A stretch of 64,000 nucleotides of DNA. Origin: Varroa destructor (taxonomy: Eukaryota; Arthropoda; Arachnida; Mesostigmata; Varroidae). Below, in pieces: positions 1 through 12,620 of the stretch. A program made the position numbers and the translations under genes. Below the pieces are notes generated by a model, which worked only from the letters and a program-made list of their open reading frames with translations, searched no databases and was not told where the DNA came from. How positions within the stretch are numbered: the stretch's first letter is position 1; every line of letters begins with the position of its first letter. The stretch is from assembly GCF_002443255.2 (NCBI RefSeq), contig NW_019211456.1, positions 40,279,891 to 40,343,890 of the forward strand, in the 5' to 3' direction.

Positions 1-1699
1 ATGGAGCTCTCAATGGTGCCGATGTGGCGACTGCGAAGGCAACTGGCTAGTCAAACGGTAGCCAGAGAGCAGGTTCAGTCCTGGCAGGAGCTTCATTAAT
101 CTACTGCTACGTTACTGACTCTGCTATCGGCTGCTGCTCGATCCATCCCCTTGCGTTTAACCCTTGCTAGAGATGAAGAAGGTTAGTTTTAGTGAGTGCT
201 TTGAACGCCTCTGCGTTTGTTGCAGCGCTTGCGACCATTGGACGACCATGACGATGCTTCCGTTCATCTCCGGCCTCCAACTTCACGCAAGGCATCATCT
301 TTGTCTCTCAATCGTACTCTTTTCTCTCTCGCTGACGTCGTCGTTCTCCTGATCAAAATGGCTCTCTCTTTCTCTCTCCCTCGCCGCTCTGTACTTACGT
401 CGAACTACCGCGCGCATCCACGCGGCCGAATGGCAGCGTCTTCTCCACTAGCTTAAACTGACTATCAGCGTCGGTGCGGAATCCATTATCAGTTGCTAAC
501 CGCCGTACTATGAGGTTCCTGCCCTTCTACGTCGTCTCGTCGCTCGTTGTGCCGCCTCCGCTCAGCGGCCATTTTATATATATATATGTTCCCACTCGCT
601 GTACTGTACCTTTGCTGCCTACTGGCGTCTCTCTTATGGTGGCTGTAATTGTTTACCAACATTAACGTGGTTTCACATCGCATTCAAGGGGTGTGAAATG
701 CGACAATGTCACGCCGGGGCCATTGCCGCTAGCCAATCTATTTCTCGTCGTCGTAGCGCCTATTGCATTTATCGCTACCTTGATGTTTCTCGTACGACAA
801 CAATAATGCGTCGAGTATTCTTTGCCGGTAGTAGTAGGTTGCTAGTCAGCCAGCCGTTCAGTGGAAATCGTAAATGGACTTCTTTCATTAGTAACAGTAG
901 TAACTGTAGCAATGGCTGTGCTGGGCTTGCGCTTGCCTGTCGCTCCTCGTCCACAAGGGTTCCGTGTGCAGTAGATCCTACCATATCGAACATATCCCGA
1001 TTTTCTCTCCTCCTCTTGTCTGTCCCTGCTGCGTACCCCTTTAGCCCCTCTAATCCAGATTCTCGATGTGAGCTCACATTGACATCAAGTAGTGGGCGCC
1101 TATGAGGAGACCCCATGGAGATCTGAATACTTGGCCACCCACTTGGTAATGATAGCAGCGCCGGTGACGGCGGCGTCAGCGCGGTTCTTAATGCTACCAC
1201 ATCGCCGATCGTGCTGCCATCGCAGACGCATCGCTCGCCGCGCGTTCCCTCATTTCGATGTTTCCGCGCTGTTAGTGCGCGGGTAGTGCTTGGATAGTGA
1301 GAATAGAATGGGCTACTGCCCCGGGTGCTGTTGTCTGGCTGAAGTTAGACGAGGAGATCTTTCATTATATCTGACTTGGGCTGGCCATATCGACATTCGC
1401 TTATTGGATTGTCGTTTGTGATTGTTGTACATCGACGCAGAGCACCATAACTGGTAGTTGTGATGGCGCCATTCCGTTGTTCTGGTTGTCCTTTGTTCTA
1501 GAGGCCGCCATTGTCTCGTCAGACAATGTCGTATGGCCCCTTTTATCTAACTAATTTGTGTATGTAGTTGTACTGCAGCAGCTAGCTGACTGCTATGTCG
1601 CTGTGTAGGCGCAACTCTTTCAATATGACATGCGTGTCTACCGGCGATCTATTACCGTTATATTAATTGTTCTTTCGCTTTCTTATGCATATCTTACAG
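1..1699 (+). other. Probable intron or upstream sequence of the BCL11-type gene
   Basis: I see no supportable coding exon here. The stretch is relatively GC-rich and CT-rich, which opens several long frames on both strands, but none has a recognisable motif. It ends in a pyrimidine-rich tract and a splice acceptor (CAG, AG at 1698-1699). An open frame runs back from the exon through this tract to an ATG at 1630, but those 23 residues are hydrophobic read-through of the polypyrimidine tract and not a real N-terminus. Confidence 0.6.
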
Positions 1700-4192
1700 A
1701 GCCTAGCAGTTATACGTGCTTCACGTGTAAGCAGACGTGTGCGTCAGCGTGGCTGCTTGTGCAGCACGCGCAATCTGCGCACGGCTTAAGAATCTGCTCA
1801 GATTCGGTGTCATCACAAGGACCTATGGGTCCTCTCAACCTACCCATTGGTTCGAGCTTTCCACTTCTCCGCAGCTCTTCACCTCTGGGCGCCCCGCTCG
1901 ACCTCAAGGCTGGCGGCTCATCACCTCGTCCTCCTCAACCTGCCGGCCTCGACCACGGCGACTTCTACTCGCAGCGGCTCCGACAGCTCGCTGGCGCTTC
2001 GTCCCCTAACGCTGCCATCGCTGCTCTAAGCACGCTTGCAAGCAATGGAAAGGCTTTGCCTCTGTCACTTGACGCACGTCTGCCTGATGCGGCGTCGGTT
2101 TCGCCCAAGTCGTTTTCAAACGCTCTCAACTCCATCAAGGACATTAGCATCACAGAACCCAAAGTATTCAGCTGTAGCCTGTGCAGTTTCGAGTGCGAGA
2201 AAGAGTCGCGACTGCAAAAACATATGAAGTCGCAACACGACAGCGAGCTAACCCGTAAAGACGTTTCATCGTTATCTGATGTTATTATGCCGGACCGCAC
2301 GAACGAGACGACCAATAGTGCTAAGGATCGATTGGTTGAAGCAACCGACGTCAGCGCTGTCGACACAAATGCTGCCCTCAAAGATAGCGTCGGCAGTATT
2401 AGCAGCAAACATGACAGCGTGACGGGCCTCAGCATTTCGCTCGTTAAACGGGAACAGCTAGCAAACAAGCTGTTAAATCCGAGTCTGAGCAACAACCCCT
2501 CGGTCGTTCCGACCAATTTAAAGGGTCGAGTTGCTGCGGTGGTTGCGGCAGCAGCCGCTGTCTCCGCTGCATCTGCACCATCTGTGGCGTCGGCATCAGC
2601 CGATGATTGCGACACCGAAGAAGATGAGGTGGATGAAGTGGAAGAAGCGGAAGAAGATGACGAGGACCACGAGGACGAACTGGATGAGGACGAGCTGGAC
2701 GATGAAGAAGAGCACGACGGCCTGCCGCTCGCCCGTCACCACCACCGTATCCGCCTAAACCTCAAACACAAGGGATCATCTCGATGTCGCGAAGGATCTG
2801 CAGCTCCTGTGAACGGAGACTGTGTCGCCCAAGACCTCACCGTGCGGGGCCCGAGCTCTTCGTCTTCGACGACTCCGGTGCCCCCATCGCTCTCACCCCC
2901 CAAGACAACAACATCGTCAACTACGACTACCTCGGTGGCCCCCGCGGCCCCGCCAACAACGGCCGCCGACCATTCAGCGATGGCGCACATGATCGCAGCT
3001 GCCGGCCTGAGGAAGTCCCTTCTCGGAGAAGTCATGGAGAAGATTGGCCTTACCAATATCCAGCAGTACTCGGAGGCCTACAAACAGGCTCTCGAGGAAC
3101 GGCCCAGTTCTGCGGCTTCGTTCGTAAACGGTAACGTAAAACCAATCGGGTACATATAGTGATATGCTCATAGTTTGGATGATTTTCTGAACATTTCTTT
3201 TGCCCGTTGCTTACTTTTATGGCATACCTATCCGACAGTGAAATGACATATTCTGTATTTCTTTCAGAGGCCTTTTTTTTTAATTTGATGAAGAAAGTAT
3301 TGCACTTAGATCTATAATAAATTCCGCGGCTAGACCCACTCTTCATAATGGCTTTATACGCGTTTACAGGAGGAAGCCCCAGCTCAGTGAACTCGTCGTT
3401 GACGGAGCGGTCCTCGTCGGCAGCCAAACTGGACGGGGCGTCAGCTGAGGCGCTCTACCCACTGTGGACGATGCAGGGGCTCGGGCCGGCGGCGCGCGAC
3501 CTCTACGGCGGGCTCGGAGAGAGCAGCCCGTTCAGCCGAGGCGCGAAGGATCTGCTTAGCAGTCTGCCCTTCTCGCCGCTCAGGGGACACCCCGCCGCCT
3601 CGAGTGCCTCCATGGTGCCCTTTCTCGCTGGCACCAAGCCGCCCCGGGGGGAGAGACGCAACGACACTTGCGAATTCTGTGGAAAGGTACGTAATGATGA
3701 ACCTTTGAATTACCGAAGCTGAAATTTCGTTGTATTTAATTAATTCGCCAAGAACTGCAACTTCTTCATATTCTCCATATATATACATATATATATGAAT
3801 GTCCAGTTGAAAGGTCGCAGATTGCGACCCATAGTGTTTCTTTTGCTAAAGCTCGACTCGTTCACATGTTGCTATCGGATCGGTAGGTTTTCAAGAACTG
3901 CAGCAACCTGACCGTGCACCGACGCTCGCACACGGGTGAGAAGCCCTACAAATGCGAGCTGTGTTCCTACGCCTGCGCGCAGAGCTCCAAGCTGACCAGA
4001 CATATGAAGACACACGGACGGATCGGCAAGGATGTATACCGCTGCCGTTTCTGTGACATGCCGTTTTCCGTGCCCTCGACGCTGGAGAAGCACATGCGGA
4101 AGTGCGTCGTCAACGCGACCTCAAACGCCGTCTCCGCGAGCCAAATGGCTGATCTAAACTTCCCTCTCGGTAGGTTCAACACGGTAGGTTAA
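1700..4192 (+). CDS. BCL11: BCL11/CG9650-type C2H2 zinc-finger transcription factor, 3' exons
   Basis: Three coding exons are read: 1700-3130, 3370-3686 and 3887-4192 (stop TAA 4190-4192). The junctions are in phase and all introns are GT-AG. The first exon opens with the BCL11 signature EPSSYTC and finger 1 (C-x2-C, H-x4-H). One middle finger follows at about 2170-2240, then an Ala run, a long Asp/Glu-rich stretch (about 2600-2720) and a block like the conserved BCL11 segment containing [10 protein letters not shown]. The last two exons encode three C-terminal fingers: [19 protein letters not shown] split by the intron, then [19 protein letters not shown], then a final C2HC finger ending EKHMRKC. 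In vertebrates these three fingers bind DNA, and the family acts as a nuclear repressor in neural and blood cells. The N-terminal exons lie outside the window. The end is uncertain, because GTAGGT occurs at 4170 and again at 4184, so the last exon could be spliced onward instead of ending at the TAA. Confidence 0.9.
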
Positions 4193-5328
4193 CTTTGCTT
4201 CGTTACTCTTGTTCTTGGTTATTTCAATTGCTTTGCGGTTATTGAACCGTACATACACGCGTGAAGACATTGATGAGATACGAATTGTAAATGATACAAT
4301 GGAAGAAATTAAGCAGGATTTCGACCTTTATATTATTTCAACTAACCGATTTTACAATATTTCCACACTATGCTCAATTGCTCTTGTTCAGTTGCAGGGT
4401 AAACAGGCTTACGCAGCTCGTGACCGCCCCCGCAATGTTAACAGACCACATGCTTCAACTATTCGCCTCATAAACCGATCAACTAGATTGCTATAAACTA
4501 ACGCTCGTTCGTTAATCATCGTTACCATCATCAAACAAAGAAGAAAAACAAACCCGATTTTTCAGTCTAGGCAAACAACCCTATACCTCAACACAACTAA
4601 CCAGCCAACTTGTAACGCTAACGTGGGGCAGAACGGCTCGTCATACACCGCAGTAATATCCATCTGCTGAAATCATCTACATTAATAACACTTTCAACAC
4701 AGGATGGTATCTCAACGTTTCGTCTATCTCAACCAGCTGCTACTGCTGATGATGTCATCTATGATGTTTGTGATTCGAAGAGGCGGGGAAAACCAGAGAT
4801 CGGTAAGCGACGCAACATCCGCTAGCTAGGGAGCTCGGCAACGGGTGAGGTTGATGCCCACCGAAGGTTCGGGACCAAGCTTTCTATGGCCAACCCTCTG
4901 CAAACGAAGGACTTGGACACCCCCTGGCCTATTTCGGAGCCCTCACACCGACGCTGAGATATACCTTAAAGGAAATTTCCACAACATGAAACGTGTCGTC
5001 TGCAAGCAACAACGTAAATTAAAGAATACTGAATACTGCTTCAGCAACAATGGTAAATAACAACCGCAAGTGGACACAACTTATTCAGTGCGTCAATAAC
5101 GTATACAAGTACGTATATGGCTATGTGTTGGATTTTACACGAGGCAATGGCTTTCGATTTGAGCAGTTTGGCCAATTCTTTGTCAATAGCCGAGTGGCGA
5201 GGCTTAAAATCCCACAGAAGTAACCAGCCATCTACCCTGTGTAAGCTGATTATGGTCGGAGTTACCGCGCGTGCGATATACATATAGATTTGTATGAAAA
5301 TTAGTTAGAGTTACTACTTACCTACGAA

Positions 5329-5329
<1 letters not shown>

Positions 5330-5370
<41 letters not shown>
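5330..5370. repeat. (AT)n microsatellite
   Basis: An uninterrupted TA/AT dinucleotide run of about 40 bases in the 3' flank of the BCL11-type gene. Confidence 0.95.
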
Positions 5371-5374
<4 letters not shown>

Positions 5375-6409
5375 TAATGTGAATCAAGTCGGAGACAAAG
5401 GGCAAACAGAGAGAAATATCATTCTGAAACTAGGATACCCGTGGGTGGACAAACTAATTATATCGAATAGTGAAGGGCCACCTTATTAGTTGGGCATCGA
5501 CTTACAATTATAGGCAACTTGGCAGGTTGCTCGTATTCGTCACGATGTCAAAAAATTAGTTTTCTGTTGTAAAATGAGTGAATAAAAAGTGGAACTATAT
5601 ATGTGACTGTGTGAATACGTGAGTTTGCGAGGCCCGCGCGACCATGAATTTAATCGCGAGATGATATAGAGCTGAAAGCATGAGAGTATGGGTAAGTGGT
5701 GAGAGCTGCGTATTTCAACCTCTAGCGGGGTCGTGTATATCACGCCGTCGTAACTGCGCTACAATTTAATGGATTTACGTAGTTCTAAATATAACAATGA
5801 TGAAATGGCTTCCTTGATTGACTATGATAACGACGACGACGATGATGATGACAACGCTAATAATGAATCTAGCGATGATGTACAGAATAATCAGCCTACT
5901 AAGCTTCCCCATCCTCTTCTATACTGTGCCTGTTACTGCTGCCATCGGTTCCAATTCTTCATTGTACCATGATCACTAATAGCACCACACAAGAGCTCAT
6001 TAATACCGCTACTATATAGCACTTCCTGTCTAGCACACACACGTCTGCTGAACAAATAACGAGAAACAGATCCAAAACGGTCACTTACCCCAGCCGTAAA
6101 AAATATTTATGGAACAACAGAAGTGGAAACAGGACCCCGGTTAATCATGTCATAACCTCCTCGAACGAAACGCCTCAGTCGAACCCTCAGCTCAAAACGT
6201 ATGATTTAATAGAATAGCGGATTTTCGTACATCTAGTCATGGGTTGATCTTGTTCACAACAGGGAAACAGCTAAGTAACAAATAAGTAAACTAGAAGAGA
6301 AACAAAATCATTATTTGAGCTAAGCAAGCTAACGAATCGAGACGGATAGAAAGCGCGGTCCTTTTAGCGGTAAAAACAGAGACTGCCGGATGAAAGTGGA
6401 TAAATTCTC

Positions 6410-6442
6410 ATATATATATATATATGGAAAAGAGATGGAAAT

Positions 6443-6485
<43 letters not shown>
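6410..6485. repeat. Two adjacent (AT)n microsatellites
   Basis: A short AT run (6410-6425) and a longer one (6444-6485) are separated by a purine-rich spacer. Open frames across this block are artefacts of the repeat. Confidence 0.9.
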
Positions 6486-6488
<3 letters not shown>

Positions 6489-7990
6489 GAAAACGTGATC
6501 TGATATAAATGGTATAAACAGCAGATGAAGTATGAGGTGATGGCGTATATAAGAAACTGGTAGTGATGCACTAAACAGGACGAGAGAGAGACAGCGAGAG
6601 AGAGAGTGAGTGAGTGTAAAGACGTCGTCGGGGTTTTAAATGTTTTATGCTATGGGAGGAGACGGAAGAGTTGATGGAGAATCTGCTAGGAGATGAAGTG
6701 AAGACCATTGAGAAAGCTCACGGTTGCATCATCATCATCATCCTCCTCCTCACATTGATTCGTTACTTGTTGAGGAATACTGCTGTACGGGTGGCTTTCT
6801 GGCTATGTGACTGTGTGCTTAACGATAGTGTGAACGAATTATGACTAAATGTATGGATGAGGTACTAATACGGAGAAGCGAGTTGACCTCACCACACTCC
6901 CACGACATAACGATGCCGATCTGACGGCCCTTAGCGGTACTGATACGTTAGAATAAAATGGGGCAGGCTAAGCTGAGAAAGGGGCAAAAAAAAACCACTG
7001 AAACCCTATTATTATTATTAGTATTATAAAAAGAGGGTTCTGAAAGGTAGGCCGATACCAAAAAATACAATGCATCAAAAAAGGTAACGTGAAAAGAACG
7101 AGTTAACTGTGAATCAAAACAAGGTGAAACACAAAACTGTAGGCGTGCAACTATAATACGCCAGAACCTTGATAATGATATAGAAATGCGTAAAAAAAAA
7201 GCCAAACGCGTCAAACAAAATAGAATTAGTAAGGAGTGAAAGTACTTACGAAATACTGATACAATAGACCATCAATTGTGCATTTGTGTATTGCTGTCGG
7301 AATGTGATGAACGACTGTAATTGCACGCACTGCATAAATGGTGCCCTCTGATTTTTCTCCATAGTGTCACCACCTTCTCTTGTCTGATTTCGAAGCCTGA
7401 CACACCTCGCCACGGTACGAATCAAACGGAAATAGCTATGCGTTTGCCGTCTTGTCACTTATATGTAAACGGAAGAGAAAGTATGTAAAAAAAAAAACAA
7501 ATTGAAAGTTAAGAACAACTGCAGCGTTTGGCAGCAACGGAAAAAGCCGTCATGCGTCCTGCTACACTGGATAATCCTACTGTCTTTTATCTCAGAGAAC
7601 GATACAATCGACAAACTTACCATAGGTCACCTGTAACAATTCACTGAAATGCACGTCGAAATATCAGTAAACCAATGACCGAAATAGAAGTATATAGGTA
7701 TTCGCAGAGAGTGAGAAAACCGTAGGAGCTATTGATCAATCTAGATAATAATAATAATAATAATAATAACGATGATGATGCTTAAAGTGATTCTAGTAGT
7801 AGGAATACATCATCAATGTCTTTGTTTCTTCCAAGTGGAGCAGCAAAAGACCCAGCGTGACAGGTAGCAAAAAGGAGATACCAGTCTCCAACAGTTTACA
7901 GGGACCGATCGCTGTATCGTACGTAACTTATGAATGGTGCCAGAATGGCCGTCTCTCAAACTAACGAAATTCTCAAGCAATTCGGTTTCG

Positions 7991-7993
<3 letters not shown>

Positions 7994-8027
<34 letters not shown>
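7994..8027. repeat. (GT)n microsatellite
   Basis: About 17 uninterrupted GT units. The apparent ORFs on both strands (poly Val-Cys, poly His-Thr) come from the repeat. Confidence 0.95.
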
Positions 8028-8030
<3 letters not shown>

Positions 8031-8749
8031 GATACGCGCGTAAGTGTTTGTTTGTAAATCTATTTATCTTCGGCTTTTTCAAAATTGAAAAAGAAAACCA
8101 ATCATTTACAACACTAATGACAACACAGATCGGAAGCAAGAACAAGCAACATAAAGAATAATTTATATCGTTTACTGATATTGCATGAAAGCAGCGAGCT
8201 CTTTGTTGTCAACCTAATCGCTGAAAAATGCTATGGATGGCGGTGGCCGACAACAGCATGAACGATTACCTCTGCGATACAAACAGGAACCTAAACTATA
8301 GTTCTTTAGTTAATATGTCCACCGACGAACGGGACAAAGAAGAGAACGTGCCAGTGAGCAGAAACCTATGATGATGATGATGATGATCGCTAGGAAGAGA
8401 CATTGAGTGATAAACGAAATTACATATAACTACAATTTTTTCTATTACAACCATTACCACTAACATAATTCTTTGCTATTATAAAAATTAATATTATTAT
8501 TATCGCTCTGTAAATGACTATGACGATAAATCACGTTCCATATGGCCGCTGGGCAGATGATCTGTAACGGTCACGGTCCGTGTCGACGCATTGACAAAAA
8601 AACATCGCTGGTGAATACCGATCATTGCGACTCACTGATGGCTTATTGTCCACTGGGCTAATACTATTAGCACTAATCTTCCTCTTTCTCCACGTACATC
8701 TCTTGAGTTGAAAACAACCCGCCACCCCACATTACTATCGGTGTTATCT

Positions 8750-8789
8750 TCTCTCTCTCTCTCCGTCTATATATATATATATATATATA
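8750..8789. repeat. Compound (CT)n-(AT)n microsatellite
   Basis: A CT run (8750-8763) is followed by an AT run (8768-8789). Confidence 0.9.
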
Positions 8790-8885
8790 ATGAGGATGAT
8801 AATATTAATAATAATTCAAATTTAGTGATTGATCTCTGCTGAGGGTCACTAAATACCAGGGAGCGCCTAGCGTTCTGCCCGATGG

Positions 8886-8886
<1 letters not shown>

Positions 8887-8940
<54 letters not shown>
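8887..8940. repeat. (AT)n microsatellite
   Basis: About 27 AT units, one of the longest dinucleotide runs in the window. Confidence 0.95.
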
Positions 8941-8941
<1 letters not shown>

Positions 8942-9025
8942 GTAAATTATTAGAATGTGTATGTAAAAATGACAAACGACAGAAAAATAGCGACAAGAAG
9001 AGAGAGCGAGAGGGCGGGCGAGGGG

Positions 9026-9054
<29 letters not shown>
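9026..9054. repeat. (GA)n microsatellite
   Basis: About 14 GA units inside a longer purine-only tract that begins near 8999. Confidence 0.9.
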
Positions 9055-9056
<2 letters not shown>

Positions 9057-9170
9057 AACGAAAGAAAAAAATTTACTGTACATAATTCTGTAAATAGTTG
9101 ACGTAAACGCAATCTACATAGTGTGCATAATGTAAATACTTAATACTTAATAATGATATAATAAAGGAGC

Positions 9171-12100
9171 ATTTGAATTGAAGTAAATTGCGTTTTTATA
9201 TTAGTCAAGCACACTTTATTAGACGTCGTTGCAGTATTGGGCGTCATTGCTTCTGGTAATGTGTTGTAGTTCCGTAAAAAAAAATGTCCAAATGACTGAG
9301 CTGTTTATGATTCTTAGATAGGCAGCGTGTATGGGCGCTGATATTGTCGAAGTGACTTTTGTTGAGAGAGCTGATTGTTATATAGTTTCTCGTTTTGAAG
9401 CGCCCCATCGTACGAGTGACTTCCTCACAAATGCTCGACCATTGTCTTTTCTATTATAAGTGTAATAAAGGCACATGTGTTTTATTTACATCTAGTACTT
9501 AGTAATACGTTTAATGGGACTGCTAAACGTTTTTATCGTTCGAACCGTACGAACGGGAACACATGAAATAGGTTTTAGCAAAAGATATCTACTACATAAA
9601 ACTGATTCTTCTATAGAACGAGATAGATCCTATTGGTCAAAAAAATGTATTAGAAACGCTTTAAATTTCATCATCAGTTAAAAAGAAAAAAAGCATAATA
9701 AAATTAAAAGTGCGATATTATAATCAATTTTTAATTACACAGCCACACGTTTACATTACTATTATTGTTATGGGTGTGAAGGTGTGCAACGAAAGAGCTC
9801 ATTTCGTTTTTCCATTCACAGTGTTCTTCATCACACGCGCACCTATACTAAACTTTACTGACGTAATATTAGTAAATAGACCTTGAAGTTATATTCACAA
9901 GCGCAAGCAAATTAACGAGAATTAGACTATATCTTTACTACAAAAATGCCGTTGCTGGCACAAACGAGTCTTTCGATAAGTCGTAGAAATAACGTACGAT
10001 CTTTCTGCATGTACGCATTATTGCAATACACTCAACTCTTATTACAAGGATGAGAACGCAGACTTCAGATACCGGAATTAGCTAAAAATGAGCGTAAAAA
10101 AGCATCGAACGAGATCTTCCTTCTGTGTCACAATGACAGAATAAGTAGATCAAGCATTCCGCTCGATAAAATAAATAACAGTCATTCTAACTATTAGTCT
10201 ACAATTTATGAGCTTTGTAATGTGCTACGAGCTCCATTATTTCGGATTTATGCAGTGCCCTCTTGACTAGATTGTGAGGTAGAGATAATCGCGAGCTGTG
10301 CTCGGGAGCTCATGAGGTATGTTTGGAAAGAGTCCATATCACAAGACAGTCGCTGAAAAGACGCCGATTTTACAGGTTAGATTATTTCGCAGTGGCGAAT
10401 ACCATTATTTTGTTTATAGATCATTTCTGTTTGCCTGACGAGTCAATAACAAAGTCACAAAGAATGGGTTTGTTAAAAAAAAAAACAAAAAAAAAGTCAC
10501 TTAACTTAATCATGATCATCTTTTTACTATGACCACTAACATTACTGTGACATTTGAAAGTGTCCGACTGTTAGTGAAAATTGCATGTTTGACAATTGGC
10601 GTTTTTCGAACTACATAAATCTTCTTATCAATTCTAAATGGTGGAACCAGCTGCAGGCATTGGTGACCAAGTGAGCCTATATCATATAATAGTCATAAAA
10701 CTATTTTACAGTGTACAACATGCAAGAGCCAATAAAGTTCTTCTTTTTTTTTTTTTTTTCTACAAATAAGTAGTAATTTTCTTAATTAACCTTGAGATCG
10801 AAAGTTATACACGCGGACGGCTCGCAACTATCGATAGGGCAGTAAGCAAGTACTTCCCTAAACGGACATACCTCTGTGGATCTATGAGAAATCCTTTTAC
10901 TCAGAAGACTTATGTAAAGCAGCTCTTCACCAACTACGCGTGACACTTAAAGGTAAGAATGGTACATTTATCTGTTACAAAAGAGATCAAATAAATCGAC
11001 GTTTCATGTATAGGAGTAATAACCCGCCGCTGTACAGAAGTTCAAGTGTCGATAAGGCCAAAAAATATCTAAAACTAGAATCTGCAAAGCAAAAAACATT
11101 TCGAGGTTTATGTCTGTTATAGCCATTGGCGATTTGTTTAGGCATCTTGCTTATTTCAGCACGAAACTAAACGTCTTAATGAAGGCAATCTGCGTCTAGT
11201 CAATGAGATGTACGTTTCTTTCGTTTTGTCTATTTTTGTTAGCGGAAGAAGCGCGCTGTTGCCTTTGAAATCATGGAACACAAGTGAAGAAGCCGCAATA
11301 TTCTTTCATTAATGTCTATTCTTGTTGAATTACCTTATACGCGCCCTTCCCTCTCACCGCACACCCGAAATGTGCCTATTCAGTGGACCTGTTGATCTCG
11401 AACTGTTGTCGTCATGCAGATAGTGAACATTCAACTGCGGGCGTGATCTGCCACCGAATGTACGTTACATCGTATATATTCACCGTTGCTAGATATAGTG
11501 AGAGTGACAACCGAAAATCACCCAAGATTTAAAAAATGAACCGAACTTTCAAATTATCTACTTTTCTCGACTGTCAGGATCGAGTCTAGCATCAACGTGG
11601 GCCGATTGATGTCAGTCCAGCGTTACTGGGTCACCAGGCCTTGCTTGAACTGTGCAGGATCTAGGCTATATTGATCAATTATGATTACTTAAGATTAACA
11701 TGAAAAACTTCTATAAACACCTATCTGAACGAACGTTTCGGGCATCGTAGTTTTCCCCTCATCCCGGGTACATGTATTCTTTAGCCTGGTCTTCTCCGAC
11801 CCGGAACGTGCCTACGTCGGAAAGTGCATCAGCCCTATACCCAGCGGCAGAGTTTGCTAGGCAAGGGTGGCAGAGTCGTACTTATTTCTCTCTCTCCAAT
11901 AGTTTTCTTTGTTTAGTGATTAGGCAGCGGCCAATGCTACCATACGATCGAGTGTCCTCTCCATCATTTTGCTATTGAAAGCCCAAATTATTTCGTTCCG
12001 TTACAGTGATCGTCCGCGTAATGTCTTGGCGGTTGCCGAAAGCAGTTCGGCGCGTCAGCGGCGTGCAATACGCTTGAGTGCCGTTCGTCTAGCAATAACG

Positions 12101-12292
12101 ACAATACTGCAGTGCGTCCAAGGCCCAACGAATAACAGCACAGTAAAACGGCCACAGCGAAGTAAACGACGCGGCCCACTCCAAGAGGTTTTGTCTAATC
12201 GATCACGTGTATTTATGTGCGCTAATTAACAGTTTCTTGCTACTAAGAACAACTGTGCCTACTAACAATCACAGCTGGGTACCGTTGAAAGG
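9171..12292. other. Intergenic region with probable fibulin promoter / 5' UTR at its right end
   Basis: No coding exon is supportable. There are poly(T) and poly(A) runs (for example 10744-10760) but no recognisable element. The last few hundred bases before 12293 should hold the promoter and 5' UTR of the fibulin gene; I could not pick out a convincing TATA box or initiator. Confidence 0.4.
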
Positions 12293-12398
12293 ATGAGTGA
12301 GCTATCAAACGTTTGGCGCCGATCGCCAATGACGTCCGGCTGGACCCTTGTGCTTCTCGTGTGCTCACTTCGAGTTGACCGTACAACTTCATCAAATG
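12293..12398 (+). CDS. FBLN1: Fibulin exon 1: start codon and signal peptide
   Basis: The ATG at 12293 opens 35 codons with a basic stretch, then a hydrophobic core (WTLVLLVCSL). A second in-frame Met precedes the core and may be the better start. The exon ends with one base (G) before GTAGAT. That base joins to the AC that begins exon 2, giving Asp directly before the Ser-Cys-Cys of the first anaphylatoxin-like module. The phase match and the signal sequence together place the gene start here, 3.2 kb before the next exon. Confidence 0.8.
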
Positions 12399-12576
12399 GT
12401 AGATAAGGGACAGATACTAGATACTGCATACACTTTTTTAAATTGTTTTTCATTTTCTTTCACTATCACGATTAGGCCGCATCCGTAATCATTGCAATTT
12501 AGCCTCCGTACATGGCCAGTTACTAAGTATTTATGCTATCCTATGTTCGTTAGTATTTATTAAGCCACTAAAGTTG

Positions 12577-12620
<44 letters not shown>

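Larger units (their letters stand above)
4193..9165 (+). other. Probable 3' UTR / 3' flank of the BCL11-type gene, microsatellite-rich
   Basis: About 5 kb without a credible coding exon. It holds many simple repeats: (AT)n, (TG)n, (GA)n, (ATT)n and (GAT)n. An AATAAA at 9160-9165 is one possible poly(A) signal; if used, the 3' UTR would be about 5 kb. Long 3' UTRs are common for neural zinc-finger regulators, but here this is inference from the absence of other genes. Confidence 0.35.

Noticed and set aside
164..1286. Several overlapping ORFs on both strands at the left end
   Set aside because: Compositional (CT/GC-rich) open frames with no motif, splice context or domain.
1630..1699. Apparent N-terminal signal-like sequence of the BCL11-type ORF
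   Set aside because: It is read-through of the intron's polypyrimidine tract; the conserved EPSSYTC begins at the splice acceptor.
1965..2615. 216-codon minus-strand ORF
   Set aside because: It is the antisense shadow of the BCL11-type exon; its Ala/Thr-rich start is the reverse of the Ala-coding run.
6329..6571. Minus-strand ORF with poly(Ile-Tyr)
   Set aside because: Microsatellite artefact.
7813..8161. ORFs on both strands across the (GT)n repeat
   Set aside because: They are kept open by the dinucleotide repeat.
8805..9112. Minus-strand ORFs rich in Ser-Leu and Ile-Tyr
   Set aside because: Translations of the (GA)n and (AT)n microsatellites.
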